Below the pieces are notes generated by a model that did no database searches, was not told the DNA's origin, and saw only the letters and a list, made by a program, of their open reading frames with translations. Positions 43,087-52,286 of a stretch of DNA of 64,000 nt are shown here, in pieces. The DNA lies in the NCBI RefSeq assembly GCF_017571525.1, contig NZ_JAGETY010000005.1:279311-343310 (forward strand), read 5' to 3'. A program made the position numbers and the translations under genes. The stretch is from Hymenobacter sp. BT559. GTDB taxonomy: Bacteria > Bacteroidota > Bacteroidia > Cytophagales > Hymenobacteraceae. How positions within the stretch are numbered: position 1 is the stretch's first letter; each line of letters begins with the position of its first letter.

Positions 43087-45438
43087 ATGCTTCCCTACCC
43101 CTTGCTGCTCCTCTACCGCAACTTTAAGCGGTTCAAAAGCACGTTCTTCATCAACCTAATTGGCCTCTCGACCGGCCTGGCTTGCGCGCTGCTCATCTAC
43201 CTTTGGGTAAGCGACGAGCGCAGCTTTGACCGCTACCACGCCCTGGATGGCCGGCTGTATCAGGTGATGGAAAACCGCCGCACGGCCGCCGGCATCGAGA
43301 CCCAAGGCGGTACCATGCCGCTGCTGGCCGAGGCCCTGCGGCGGGAAATGCCGGAGATTGAGTTCGTGGCCACCACCACGCCTATCCCGTTCTTCCCCGG
43401 GTTCACGCTGGCGGCGGGCAACCAGCACCTGAATGCCGTTGTCAAGTGCGCGGACCCGGCCTTCTTCCAGCTGTTTTCCTACCCCCTGCTGGTGGGCACC
43501 CCCACCACGGTGCTACGGGATAAAAACGCCATTGTGCTCTCCGAGGCCTTGGCCACTACGCTCTTTGGGTCGCCGCAGAATAGCCTAGGCAAAGCTGTGG
43601 AATGGCAAATGGCCGACATAAAACAGACCTGCTTGGTGGCCGGGGTGTTTGCCGGGGTGCCCCGCAACTCGTCCGAGCAGTTTGACTGCGTGCTGCCGTT
43701 TGCCTCGTTCAAGAACATGATGCACATGAGCGAAACCATCAAGTGGGATGACGACGGCCCCTTCAACACCTATTTAGCCTTGAAGGAGGGGGCCGACCCT
43801 GCGCAGTTTCAAGCCAAGCTGGCGGGTTTGTTGAAAACCAAAAGCGCGCAGGCCCAGGGGCGCACGCTGTTCGTGCGGCCGTTCTCCGCGGGGTACCTGC
43901 ATGGCTCCTACGAAAACGGCGTCGCCACCGGGGGGCGCATTACCTACGTGCGGCTGTTCGCCTTGATTGCCGGACTCATTCTGGTGATTGCCAGCATCAA
44001 CTTCATGAACCTGTTCACCGCCAAGGCCTCGCGGCGGGTAAAGGAAGTAGGCATTCGCAAGGCCCTGGGGGCTAGCCGCGCCGCGCTGGCGGGGCAGTAC
44101 CTGACGGAATCTGTGGTGATGGCCTTGCTGGCCCTGGTCGTGGCCGTGGGGCTGGTGCAGCTCGTACTCCCGCAGTTCAGCGAGCTGACGGGCAAGCCGC
44201 TGGCCTTAGGGTGGGAGCCGCAACTGGTGGCAGCCGGCCTGGCCCTGGCCCTGGGTACGGGACTGCTGGCGGGCAGCTACCCCGCGTTCTACCTATCGGG
44301 TTTTCAGCCGGCGGCCGTGCTGAAAGGCAAGCTGCCGACCAAAGCCGGCGACGTGTGGACGCGGCAGGGCTTGGTCGTGCTCCAGTTCACGCTCTCCGTG
44401 CTGTTCATCGTGGCCTTGGTAGTGGTCAACGCGCAGCTGGCGTTTGTGCAGCGCCAGCCGCTGGGCTACGACAAGGCCGACGTGCTCCGCTTTGAGACGA
44501 CCGGCAAGGCGGCGCGCCAGCAGACGGCGTTTCTGGCCGAGGTAAAGAAATTGCCCGGCGTCGTGCAGGCGTCTACCGTCTTGGGCGGCTTCCTAGGGGG
44601 GCGCCACGTGGAGGAGATGAGCTGGCGGGGTAAGCGCCTGCCCGTTGGGACGATGCTGGTCAACTACGACCTATTGGAAACAATGGGGATGCACCTGGTA
44701 GCCGGCCGCAGCTTTGCGCCGCAGTTCCGCGCCGACAGCGCCGCCATTATCGTCAACCAGGCCCTGGTAACTGGCCTAGGAATGCCGAACCCCATAGGCC
44801 AACAGCTCGATGGGGCCCGCATCGTGGGTGTGGTCCGCGACTTTCACTATGAGTCCCTGCACGAAAAAATCAAACCCCTTCGCCTCCAACTCGACCCCAC
44901 GATTAACACAGTGCTCGTGAAGCTCCAGCCCAACGCAGAGCAGGCCACGATTGCGCGGCTTCAGCAGCTGTACGCCGCCTACAACCCCGGCTTTACGCTC
45001 GACTACACGTTTCTGGATGCCGACTACCAGGCCCAGTACGTGGCCGAGCGGCGGGTGGCGGTGCTCGCCCGCTACTTCGCCGGGCTGGCCATCCTCATTT
45101 CCGCCCTGGGCCTGCTGGGCCTAGCCGCCTTCACGGCCGAGCGGCGGCGCAAGGAAATCGGCATTCGCAAGGCATTGGGTGCAAGCGAGCTGGGTATCGT
45201 CTGGCTATTGACCAGCAGCCTGACCTGGCTGGTCGTCGTGGCCATCGTACTGGCGCTGCCACTGAGCTACCTGCTCCTACAGCGGTGGTTGGAAGGCTTT
45301 GCCTACCACGTGGCGTGGCAGTGGTGGTACTTCGCGGCCACCGGCATGGGGGCCCTGCTCATTGCCTGGCTCACGGTGAGTGTGCAGGCCTGGCGGGCCG
45401 CCCGCCGCAACCCCGTGCTGAGTTTGCGGACGGAGTGA
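43087..45438 (+). CDS. FtsX-family ABC permease, MacB-like with two FtsX domains
   Basis: A 783-residue permease. The first helix (FINLIGLSTGLACALLIYLW) is followed by a periplasmic MacB-PCD-like domain to about residue 270. The first FtsX unit has RRVKEVGIRKALGASRAALA, and after a second periplasmic domain the second has RRRKEIGIRKALGASELGIV. These duplicated FtsX proteins are typical of Bacteroidota and act by mechanotransmission rather than carrying substrate through the membrane. Substrate unknown; antimicrobial peptides, lipids or siderophores are possible. Last gene of the operon. Confidence 0.93.
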   Translation: MLPYPLLLLYRNFKRFKSTFFINLIGLSTGLACALLIYLWVSDERSFDRYHALDGRLYQVMENRRTAAGIETQGGTMPLLAEALRREMPEIEFVATTTPIPFFPGFTLAAGNQHLNAVVKCADPAFFQLFSYPLLVGTPTTVLRDKNAIVLSEALATTLFGSPQNSLGKAVEWQMADIKQTCLVAGVFAGVPRNSSEQFDCVLPFASFKNMMHMSETIKWDDDGPFNTYLALKEGADPAQFQAKLAGLLKTKSAQAQGRTLFVRPFSAGYLHGSYENGVATGGRITYVRLFALIAGLILVIASINFMNLFTAKASRRVKEVGIRKALGASRAALAGQYLTESVVMALLALVVAVGLVQLVLPQFSELTGKPLALGWEPQLVAAGLALALGTGLLAGSYPAFYLSGFQPAAVLKGKLPTKAGDVWTRQGLVVLQFTLSVLFIVALVVVNAQLAFVQRQPLGYDKADVLRFETTGKAARQQTAFLAEVKKLPGVVQASTVLGGFLGGRHVEEMSWRGKRLPVGTMLVNYDLLETMGMHLVAGRSFAPQFRADSAAIIVNQALVTGLGMPNPIGQQLDGARIVGVVRDFHYESLHEKIKPLRLQLDPTINTVLVKLQPNAEQATIARLQQLYAAYNPGFTLDYTFLDADYQAQYVAERRVAVLARYFAGLAILISALGLLGLAAFTAERRRKEIGIRKALGASELGIVWLLTSSLTWLVVVAIVLALPLSYLLLQRWLEGFAYHVAWQWWYFAATGMGALLIAWLTVSVQAWRAARRNPVLSLRTE

Positions 45439-45679
45439 GAGGAAGATGTATTTCTACCCTTTGCTACCCAAAAAGTACCACACTAGGCCTAGTGGGAAGG
45501 TAATCTTAAATTACTATTTTCCCGAGGCTTGACTTTGAACATCTAGTATGCTAAAAGGTAATTGTAAGAATTGTGTGTAAATTCTCACTAGCTCTAACGC
45601 CCTGTTTCCAGTTTCTAGTAAAAGCAGGCTGGCTGGCGCTTCTCTACGGCCGTTAAGTTGCTTGATAGCACCGGTGCAG

Positions 45680-47380
45680 CTAGGCCGGCAGGGCTTCTGG
45701 GAATACTACGGTGAAGGTTGTTCCCTTCCCAGGTGTGCTCATTACTTCTAGCGAGCCACCTCGCTGCTGCACAATAGTTTGAATCATGTACAGGCCTAGT
45801 CCTGAGCCTTGGCCCTCGGTCGTGAGACGCGTGAAGGGTTGAAACAGCCGCTCTCGGTCCCGGCTTAGGTCAATGCCCCGCCCATTATCCATCACCGTGA
45901 GCATCACCATGCCTGGCTGCTGGTGCGTGCGTACCTGAATCAGCAGCGGGCGGGCAGGGTCACTGTACTTAAGGGCATTGCTGACCAAGTTCTTCAGGAT
46001 GCTCTCCAGATAGATGCGGGGAAAATAAACCGTAGGGGCTTCCGCAAAATCGGCCACGAGCTGGCCCTGCTGCTGGTGCAGCAGTTCCGCTACTTCTGCC
46101 TGCACCGTGGCGTAGACTTCAGCTAAGGCAACCCGCTCCGGGGTGCTGCCAGCTGCGCCATGCTGCGTGTGAAGTACTTGGAGCAAGCCCTGAATGGTAC
46201 TCGTCAGACGATGCACTTCTTTCTCGACTAAAGAGACAATATAGTCCTGCTCGGGGCCAGGCGAGCTCTCATGATACACGTCGAGTAGCCGCTCCAGATT
46301 GGTAGCTGGCCCTTTTAGGTCATGTGCCACAATGTGTACAAACGAATCCAAGGAAGTGTTGGCCTCGCGCAAGGCTTGGTTGAGGCGTTGGGCCTCGTGC
46401 ATGGTGGCAGCCCGTGCCAGGGCCCGGCCTGCATAGTCTGCTACCAGGGTGAAGAAGGCCTGGTAGGCCTCATCCCAGGGCCGACGGGCACTCAGGCCCA
46501 GTATCAGTACCGAAACCGTGCGGCTGGTGGGTACTGTAAGGAGGGGCAGCAGAATTGCCCGCGTCGGTAACTCCGCATTTAGGTCAGCAGGCCACTTTCC
46601 AAACCGCTCCGGCAGATTTTCCAGTAGGAGCGGTTGGCCACCGTGTAATACCTCTGCCAGCGGCCAGCCGTTAGGCGCAGCGAAGTCGGCCGGTAAGGTA
46701 GTAGGCGCCATAGGTTCTCCGGCGGGCAAGCCAAACCAAGCACGCAGCTGGGCGTGCCGGGCAGTGGCTTCGTGGGTATAGAGCAGGGAGAAGGGAATGT
46801 CTGCTGGATTTGTGGCCAAGGCGCCGAGTAGGTGCTGGGCAGCTTCGGCTGGCAGGGCCGAGAGGGCTGTTTGCGCCGTAAGATGACTCAGCAGCGCCAG
46901 CCGGCGCTGCTGTAAGACCGTACTAGTCGTTTCGAGGGCCGTGACGAAGATGCCCCCTACCTGCCCCTGCTCATCATAGATAGGGCTATGCGAAAACGTG
47001 AAATAGGCTTCTTCTACGAACCCCTTCCGATTAGGCAGCACGAGGCTGTTCTCGAAATATGTTGTCTCGCCTGCGAGCACCGGCCGAAAGATATCCACCA
47101 GGAACGGCCACATTTCCCGCCACCAGGGCTCAGCTGGCTGGCCTAGCGCACCAGGATGTTTGCTCTCCAAGATGGTGGCGTAGCCATCATTGTAGAAGTG
47201 GACCAGCTCGGGGCCCCAGTGCACCATCATGGGGAAGCGCGAGCCTAGTATAATGGTCACAGCCGTGCGCAGGCTTTGCGGCCAGGTAGCCACGGGGCCT
47301 AGTAGCGTCTGCGACCAGTCGAGCTCGCGGATACGTGCCCCCATTTCACCCCCGCCCTTGAATAGCTCGTGTGCCGTCAT
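45680..47380 (-). CDS. Cytoplasmic PAS/GAF sensor histidine kinase
   Basis: A 566-residue soluble kinase. An N-terminal PAS-like region (IRELDWSQTLLGPVATWP, VHWGPELVHFYNDGYATIL) is of the kind common in Hymenobacter phytochrome-like kinases. A GAF-like domain follows (about residues 170-330). The phosphorylation site is His in FVHIVAHDLKGPATNLERLL, and the ATPase shows LESILKNLVSNALKYSD, LTVMDNGRGIDL and GQGSGLGLYMIQTIV. There is no membrane helix and no adjacent response regulator, so it is an orphan. ATG 47380 is preferred over 47404. Confidence 0.88.
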   Translation of the reverse strand: MTAHELFKGGGEMGARIRELDWSQTLLGPVATWPQSLRTAVTIILGSRFPMMVHWGPELVHFYNDGYATILESKHPGALGQPAEPWWREMWPFLVDIFRPVLAGETTYFENSLVLPNRKGFVEEAYFTFSHSPIYDEQGQVGGIFVTALETTSTVLQQRRLALLSHLTAQTALSALPAEAAQHLLGALATNPADIPFSLLYTHEATARHAQLRAWFGLPAGEPMAPTTLPADFAAPNGWPLAEVLHGGQPLLLENLPERFGKWPADLNAELPTRAILLPLLTVPTSRTVSVLILGLSARRPWDEAYQAFFTLVADYAGRALARAATMHEAQRLNQALREANTSLDSFVHIVAHDLKGPATNLERLLDVYHESSPGPEQDYIVSLVEKEVHRLTSTIQGLLQVLHTQHGAAGSTPERVALAEVYATVQAEVAELLHQQQGQLVADFAEAPTVYFPRIYLESILKNLVSNALKYSDPARPLLIQVRTHQQPGMVMLTVMDNGRGIDLSRDRERLFQPFTRLTTEGQGSGLGLYMIQTIVQQRGGSLEVMSTPGKGTTFTVVFPEALPA

Positions 47381-47524
47381 CGCCAGTAAACTTACGGCGG
47401 CCAAGCAAGTATCTAGTTAGATAGAAGGGAAATGGGCCAACTCGTGCTGGGCGGTTTTTAAAGTTACAACCCGGCCACGAAGGGATGGCCAAAATCAAAA
47501 TACCAGCTCTATACCTCAGGAATG

Positions 47525-47561
47525 AAAAACCCCGCTCTACATTATGTAGAGCGGGGTTTTT
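47525..47561. terminator. Orphan intrinsic terminator-like hairpin
   Basis: A 16-bp perfect stem (47525-47540 with 47546-47561) with A5/T5 ends and loop ATTAT. No gene on either strand ends here: the kinase gene starts 145 bases to its left. Confidence 0.75.
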
Positions 47562-47933
47562 ATTATCGTATAAGAACACCTGTAGTTGCATTAAACTGCG
47601 GCCTGATGTGCCAAATTTCAATTCGGAGAGCGATTTTATGGCCACGTGAAGTGCGCTTCGCTGCATGTTACAGCACCCCAATGCAGGGAGTGTTTTACCT
47701 GTTCCGGTCTGAGCACGCGGTAGGGTGACGGAGGTGCTGTCGGTGTAGCTAAGGAGTCAATGACTCGCAGAGCGGACTTTTTGAAGGTCATCAGCCAGAT
47801 GACCAGCCATCTTGAGCAGGTCATTCACTTTCGTCTCTACTTGTACCAGGTACGCTTGCCCCCTTGCTCATGGCTCTTAGTGTTTGCGTTTCGAGCTAGT
47901 CTCTGTCCTAAAGAGTGTGGACAATCAACGCCT
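47562..47933. other. Intergenic, decayed region
   Basis: About 370 bases between an orphan terminator and the IS5-like fragment. No coding frame or repeat is convincing; it looks like remnant DNA. Confidence 0.4.
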
Positions 47934-48011
47934 TCAGTCGAAGGCAGCCAGTAGATGGGCCGTGGCTAAAAAGAAGACAGCGGTTTTTTCGTAACGAGTA
48001 GCAATGAGGTG
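47934..48011 (-). pseudogene. C-terminal fragment of an IS5-family transposase
   Basis: Translating the minus strand gives HLIATRYEKTAVFFLATAH and then LLAAFD-stop. IATRYEKTAxxFLA is the typical end of IS5-group DDE transposases. Nothing else of the element remains. Confidence 0.6.
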
Positions 48012-48155
48012 GGCCACTTAGACAGGACAGTTTAGGACGCGTTTGGCGCTCAATATTAACGACTAGCTGCAACTGTGGCCTAGCGCCGTTACTTATCTGC
48101 CGCTGGCCACCGGCTGCTAGGGGGCTACCGCTGCGCCTTTTAAGACGTGTGTACC

Positions 48156-48498
48156 AAACAGCTCGTGAACTGGCAAGTGCGAGCCGATATGTCCTAATCT
48201 CTGCTTATCAAAGCCGTGCAGCAGGCCCTGCTCGCGCAACGGCTCGTCCCCAGCTTGATTAGTCCACTCCAAGCGGGGCGGCCAGTACGTGGGCAATATC
48301 GACAACACGCTGCTGCGCGAGGCTAGGGCCCAGCGCTTGCCTCGCCGTCACGGCGAGTGTTTCGACAATGCCCAGGGCGAAACTCTCTGGTCACGTCTGA
48401 AAACCAAACTGCTTGAACTCCACGAGTGGCCCATTTTTAGGTACTTGGCCGATGCGCAAGCCAGTGTGGCCGGCTACTCCTTATGCTGCGCCAGCTAG
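48156..48498 (+). pseudogene. Degraded IS3-family transposase (OrfB) fragment
   Basis: Two frames must be joined to recover an rve-type integrase core. The first (from 48156) reads KQLVNWQVRADMS, a stop, then IKAVQQALLAQRLVP. The second (from 48265) reads HSKRGGQYVGN and later RHGECFDNAQGETLWSRLKT, as in IS3 OrfB, where intact copies have HSDRGxQY and YDNAxxES. The Asp of HSD is changed to Lys, so a catalytic residue is lost. The 3' end lacks the usual NxxRxHSxL end. Confidence 0.75.
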
Positions 48499-48508
48499 CC
48501 GCAAGCAG

Positions 48509-48537
48509 AAGCGCCCCGGCCAGTGGTCGGGGCGCTT
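48509..48537. terminator. Hairpin after the IS3 remnant
   Basis: 10-bp stem AAGCGCCCCG/CGGGGCGCTT (48509-48518 with 48528-48537), followed by TAC rather than a T run. Possible old terminator. Confidence 0.5.
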
Positions 48538-48684
48538 TACTAGTGCCAACTGCAGGGTATGAAGCTGCCTGCGCTGGACTTATTAAGCACAAAGGTAGGT
48601 AGCCCCAGAAGGGCAGTGATTATCCACAAGTAAAGATTACCATAGGCTGCGCTACTCGCTGGTAATACAACCAGCAGGATACGT

Positions 48685-49375
48685 TCAATGGCTTGAGCGA
48701 AAGCTGATGAACATCGTGCGCACCACGCGCACGGGCTGTCCCCCTTGGCGCCCTAGTTTCCACCAGGGCATGAGGCGCACAAGTCGCAGGGCTTCCTCCT
48801 CAAACCCATCGCCGCAGCCCTTGGCAATTTCAGCGTCAGTGATACGTCATTGCTCGTCCATCACGAAGCGCACCACTACCCGTGCCCGAGCGATTTCGCC
48901 GCTTGGCCTCGGCGGGGTAATTCGTTTTTTGCACCAAGTACTGGTGCAGAGCCACGTCGCCACCCACAAATTCGGGCAGTTGCTCGGCGTAGACTAAGGC
49001 CGCGGCGTGCAGGCTGCCGTCGGCTGCTACTACTTCCCCACCTTCGCCCGTCGGTACCGTTGCCGGTAAGGGCGTAGAGGGTGATAGTGAGCGGGCTTTT
49101 AGCGGGCGTCTTAACCGTCTGGATACAGTAGCTAGGAGTACGAAAGACGAGTATGCCGGCAGAGGTGGGTAAGGCGACCAGAAATTGCCCCTCAGCATTA
49201 GTGCTGAGTAAAGCCGCGCTACTCGGTACCGTAATCGTTACACCGGGTAGCGCAGTCCCAGCCTCATTGACGACGCGACCCGCCAGCAGAATTGCGGCCT
49301 GGCTCAGCCACTGCCGCAGAAAAGAGACTGCGACGATTGCGGTAGAGCGGTTTAATTGCCGCGCTTCTCAAGGAT
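48685..49375 (-). pseudogene. Broken TonB-family gene with carboxypeptidase-like regulatory domain
   Basis: Minus-strand pieces in different frames rebuild one gene. The N-terminal part reads GRVVNEAGTALPGVTITVP and NAEGQFLVALPTSAG (a CarboxypepD_reg-like beta sandwich). After a frameshift near 49065 comes LPEFVGGDVALHQYLVQK and NYPAEAKRRN, the start of a TonB C-terminal domain. After another shift it reads ARVVVRFVMDEQ, a stop, ITDAEIAKGCGDGFEEEALR, then LMPWWKLGRQGGQPVRV and a stop at 48685. At least two frameshifts and one in-frame stop make it non-functional. Confidence 0.8.
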
Positions 49376-49573
49376 TGATAAGCGGCAACCCTGGCCGGCC
49401 GCTCACTAAAAAACAAGCAGAAAGCTAGTCCTCATTTTTTCGACCTCTCACGCGATTAAGCGGCTCAAACTTACTGCTGCTGCCACGCGGCAGAAGAGGA
49501 GTACTCATTAGCTTTCTGCTATGTATCAGAAAGATAGCATCAGAGCGGCGCGGCTAGGGCAGCCAAGGAAAGA

Positions 49574-50725
49574 TTAGACCAGCCGAGCTATATGCTGCGC
49601 GGCAAAGCCGCAGGCCGACGTCATGCCTTTGCCGCCGATGCCGGTGACAAGGTGGATGCGTGGGTCGGGCGAGTGCTGAAATATTTCTCCTGCTTTAGGC
49701 TGCGTGTAATACCCGTTCCAGGTGCGCTGAATGCGCCAGTCGGGCAGGTCGAGGATGCGCCGGGCTTCGCCGAGCATCAGTTGATTGAGCTCATCTGCAT
49801 TATTAAAATCCAGCTTGGCCGCGTCGGCTAGGCCAGCATACTCGTGCGTATCACCAATAATGATGGAGCCGTCCAGGGCCTGCTTGAAGAGCAGGTGAAT
49901 GCCCCACCGTTGCAATGCCTCTGGGGCGGGCTCGGCCAGGAGCTGGGCAAACGAGGGGCAGTTGCGAAACGCGGGGTAGCGCCGGATGCTCAGGCCCGTG
50001 AGCACCGAGCCCGGCAGCTGCACCCGGGGCTGGGGATAGGTGGCCAGCATCTGGAGCTTGCAAAGCTGCAAGTCGCTCTGCGCGAAGACTTCGGGAAATA
50101 AAAACTGGCAGTCGCGGCCAGTGCATACCAGCACCTGGGCCGCGCGGTAGCGCTGGCCGCGCGCATCCACTACCTCGCAGCCGGCCGCGTTGGCCGTTAC
50201 GGCCTGCACCGGTGTGGCGGGGCGGTAGTCGAGGCGCCAGCGCTCGGTAAGGTAGGCTAGCAGGCGGTGAATCAGCAGGTCGGGCTCGGCCGTTACTTCC
50301 TGCTCAAACAGCAGCCCGCCCACGCAATAGCTGGCCTGCACGGCGGGCAGCCGCTGCCGGCACTCGGCCGTCGTGAGCAGCCGCGACGGGTACCCAATGG
50401 CAGCGTAGCGGGCGTGCTTCTCGGCTAATACCTGAAGCTCCAGCTCCGTCGAGGCCAGGTAGAGGGAGCCGTTTTGCCGGATGGATATGTCACACTCGGC
50501 CTGAATCTTCTGATACATTTCGAGGCTTACGCGGGCAAAGTCAAACCACTCGCCCTCGGCCATGCCGGAGGTAATAATCTGGCCAAAATTGCGCACGGTC
50601 GCCTCCCTGGGGCGGGCATCCTTCTCCAGCAACAGCACGTTGAGGCCGCGCTGCAAGGCAAAGTAGGCGTGAAAAGTCCCAAGCACCCCAGCGCCCACTA
50701 CAATCAAGTCAAACGAGTTTTCCAT
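49574..50725 (-). CDS. FAD-dependent oxidoreductase linked to phosphonate catabolism (TIGR03364 type)
   Basis: A 383-residue DAO-fold flavoenzyme. The FAD-binding start is DLIVVGAGVLGTFHAYFALQ, followed by LLLEKDARPREATVRNFGQI; the C-terminal FAD contact is TGIGGKGMTSACGFAA. The RNFGQIITSGM stretch and the genomic link to a phosphonatase-like hydrolase match a family proposed, and for some members shown, to oxidatively deaminate aminoethylphosphonate or its N-methyl form to phosphonoacetaldehyde. That would replace the transaminase PhnW, which is not in the window. It lies next to an XRE-cupin regulator and close to the HAD hydrolase. Family assignment is from motif memory and context; substrate is inferred. 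Confidence 0.85.
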   Translation of the reverse strand: MENSFDLIVVGAGVLGTFHAYFALQRGLNVLLLEKDARPREATVRNFGQIITSGMAEGEWFDFARVSLEMYQKIQAECDISIRQNGSLYLASTELELQVLAEKHARYAAIGYPSRLLTTAECRQRLPAVQASYCVGGLLFEQEVTAEPDLLIHRLLAYLTERWRLDYRPATPVQAVTANAAGCEVVDARGQRYRAAQVLVCTGRDCQFLFPEVFAQSDLQLCKLQMLATYPQPRVQLPGSVLTGLSIRRYPAFRNCPSFAQLLAEPAPEALQRWGIHLLFKQALDGSIIIGDTHEYAGLADAAKLDFNNADELNQLMLGEARRILDLPDWRIQRTWNGYYTQPKAGEIFQHSPDPRIHLVTGIGGKGMTSACGFAAQHIARLV

Positions 50726-50754
50726 AACAAAGCCACCTGCTTACCCCGGCGGGG

Positions 50755-50762
50755 CAAACCTA
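50755..50762 (-). promoter_or_regulatory. Bacteroidota -7 box (TAGGTTTG, minus strand)
   Basis: Exact TAnnTTTG match on the minus strand, 29 bases before the FAD oxidoreductase start, suggesting this gene has its own promoter separate from the regulator upstream. Confidence 0.5.
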
Positions 50763-50857
50763 CGAACTGTTGCCTAATAGGAAACTAATCCGTCGATTAC
50801 TAGTTCGTTATTTCTCCCTACGCAGCATGGGGCTAGCGGGCTGGCCGCGGCCGGGAG

Positions 50858-51433
50858 CTAGTCGGTATGGCGCAGCAGGTACACTTTGAATAACCGCACG
50901 CGCCCGGCCGTATCGTTGCGCACCGAGTGCGCCAGCAGGCCGTCGAAGTACAGCGTGTCACCAGCTTCCAAGGTCACCTCCTCCTCCTTAAAGCCGTAAC
51001 GCACGGTGCCTTCCAGTACGTGCACCAGCTCCAAGGCATTGGTAGAAAGCGGCTTGCGATACGTATCAGGGTTGATAATGACTTCGTTGACGCGCAAGGT
51101 ATAGTTGGCCAGGTCCTGCGAGAGCAGGTAGTTATAGAGCAGGCCTTTCGAATCGTCCCGCTTTTCGGGGCGGCCCGCTTCAGCGCGCACCAGCAGGTAG
51201 GGCGCGGCCGCCTCCCCGTTGATATTCTTGACGAGCGTCGAAACGTCAACCTCTAGTGAATTGGCGATTTCGATTAGTACGGCAAGTGACGGAACCGTGC
51301 GAAAGTTCTCAATTTTAGAGAGCAGGCCCGCCGAGAGGCCGCTACGCTTGGCCAGCTCACGCAGGCTCATCTTTTTGGCTTTGCGCATTTCCAGGATGCG
51401 CAGGCCGATTAAACTCAGCTTGTCGTGCTTCAT
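50858..51433 (-). CDS. XRE-family regulator with C-terminal cupin domain
   Basis: A 191-residue regulator. The helix-turn-helix is MSLRELAKRSGLSAGLLSKI (about residues 22-41) followed by RTVPSLAVLIEIANSL. The C-terminal cupin has ALELVHVLEGTVRYGF, VTLEAGDTLYFDGLLAHSV and RVRLFKVYL. XRE-cupin proteins usually sense a small metabolite of the pathway next door. It is divergent from the phosphonatase-like gene and upstream of the FAD enzyme on the same strand, so it probably controls the phosphonate genes. Confidence 0.88.
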   Translation of the reverse strand: MKHDKLSLIGLRILEMRKAKKMSLRELAKRSGLSAGLLSKIENFRTVPSLAVLIEIANSLEVDVSTLVKNINGEAAAPYLLVRAEAGRPEKRDDSKGLLYNYLLSQDLANYTLRVNEVIINPDTYRKPLSTNALELVHVLEGTVRYGFKEEEVTLEAGDTLYFDGLLAHSVRNDTAGRVRLFKVYLLRHTD

Positions 51434-51506
51434 GCGGGCAAGTTGGGACTGAAAAACGTAACGTAAAATTGAGGTATCTGCTAAATGAGCTAGGGCGTGC
51501 GGCGCT

Positions 51507-51514
51507 TAGTTTTG
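51507..51514 (+). promoter_or_regulatory. Bacteroidota -7 box (TAGTTTTG) for the HAD hydrolase
   Basis: Exact TAnnTTTG 34 bases upstream of ATG 51549, within the divergent region shared with the regulator gene. Confidence 0.5.
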
Positions 51515-51548
51515 TTGCATATTTATCAACATTTTAAGCTCCCTGTTT

Positions 51549-52286
51549 ATGCTGCCTTTGCAACTACTGGTATTCGATATGGCCGGTACTACCGTGCGCG
51601 ACCAGCACGAGGTAGAAGCCTGCTTTGCCCAGGCAGCGGCAGCCACGGGCCTGCAGGCGTCCGCGGCGCGCATTTTGGCCGTGCAGGGCCAGGCCAAGCG
51701 CTTCGTGTTTGACCTGCTGTGGCGGGAGCAGCTAGGGCCCGGGGCCTCCGAAACCGAGCTAACCGCCCGGGTTGACCATTCATATCAAGTATTTCGGAAC
51801 ATTCTAGAAAATCACTACCGTACGGCTGAAGTGTTGCCCACCGAGGGCTGCCTCGACCTATTTGCCTTTCTCAAAAGCCAGGGCATCCGCATTGCCCTTA
51901 CCACGGGCTTCTACCGCGAGGTGACCGACCTGATTCTGCGCCGTCTGGGCTGGCACGTGGGCTTAGATGCCCAGCACCGGGGTACTAGCCAGTCGCTTAT
52001 CGACCTTTCCATTGCCAGCGACGAAGTAGCCGAGGGCCGCCCCGCGCCGCTCATGATTCAGCGGGCGATGCAAACCTTCGGTATTACCGACCCCCGGCAG
52101 GTCTGGAACGTGGGCGATACGCCCTCCGACCTGGTATCGGGCCGGAGGGCGGTCTGTGCCCGCAGCCTGGGCGTTACCAACGGCACGCACTCGGTGCAAC
52201 AGCTGGCGAACTACCCCAACGACGGCCTGCTAGCCTCACTCACCGAGTTGCACCAGCTACTGCGGGCCGAGCTGGTAACCGCCTAG
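51549..52286 (+). CDS. Phosphonatase-like HAD hydrolase (PhnX-related)
   Basis: A 245-residue HAD enzyme. Motif I is LLVFDMAGTTVRDQ: nucleophile Asp10 is followed by Ala12, the Ala that marks phosphonoacetaldehyde hydrolase (most HAD enzymes have Asp there). Lys50 in VQGQAKRFVF falls where PhnX has its Schiff-base Lys53. Motif II is ALTTGFYRE and motif III/IV is VWNVGDTPSDLVSG. These residues support C-P bond hydrolysis of phosphonoacetaldehyde or a close relative to an aldehyde and phosphate. PhnX's Met49 position is Gln here, so the substrate may differ slightly. It is the only plus-strand gene of the locus and ends overlapping the secreted phosphatase by four bases. Confidence 0.87.
   Translation: MLPLQLLVFDMAGTTVRDQHEVEACFAQAAAATGLQASAARILAVQGQAKRFVFDLLWREQLGPGASETELTARVDHSYQVFRNILENHYRTAEVLPTEGCLDLFAFLKSQGIRIALTTGFYREVTDLILRRLGWHVGLDAQHRGTSQSLIDLSIASDEVAEGRPAPLMIQRAMQTFGITDPRQVWNVGDTPSDLVSGRRAVCARSLGVTNGTHSVQQLANYPNDGLLASLTELHQLLRAELVTA

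Noticed and set aside
48289..48498. A stand-alone small gene
   Set aside because: It is the second-frame part of a decayed IS3 OrfB; the start codon is internal to the transposase core.
48836..49198. A 120-residue hypothetical gene
   Set aside because: Neighbouring frames carry the rest of a CarboxypepD_reg/TonB protein, so this is a fragment of a pseudogene.
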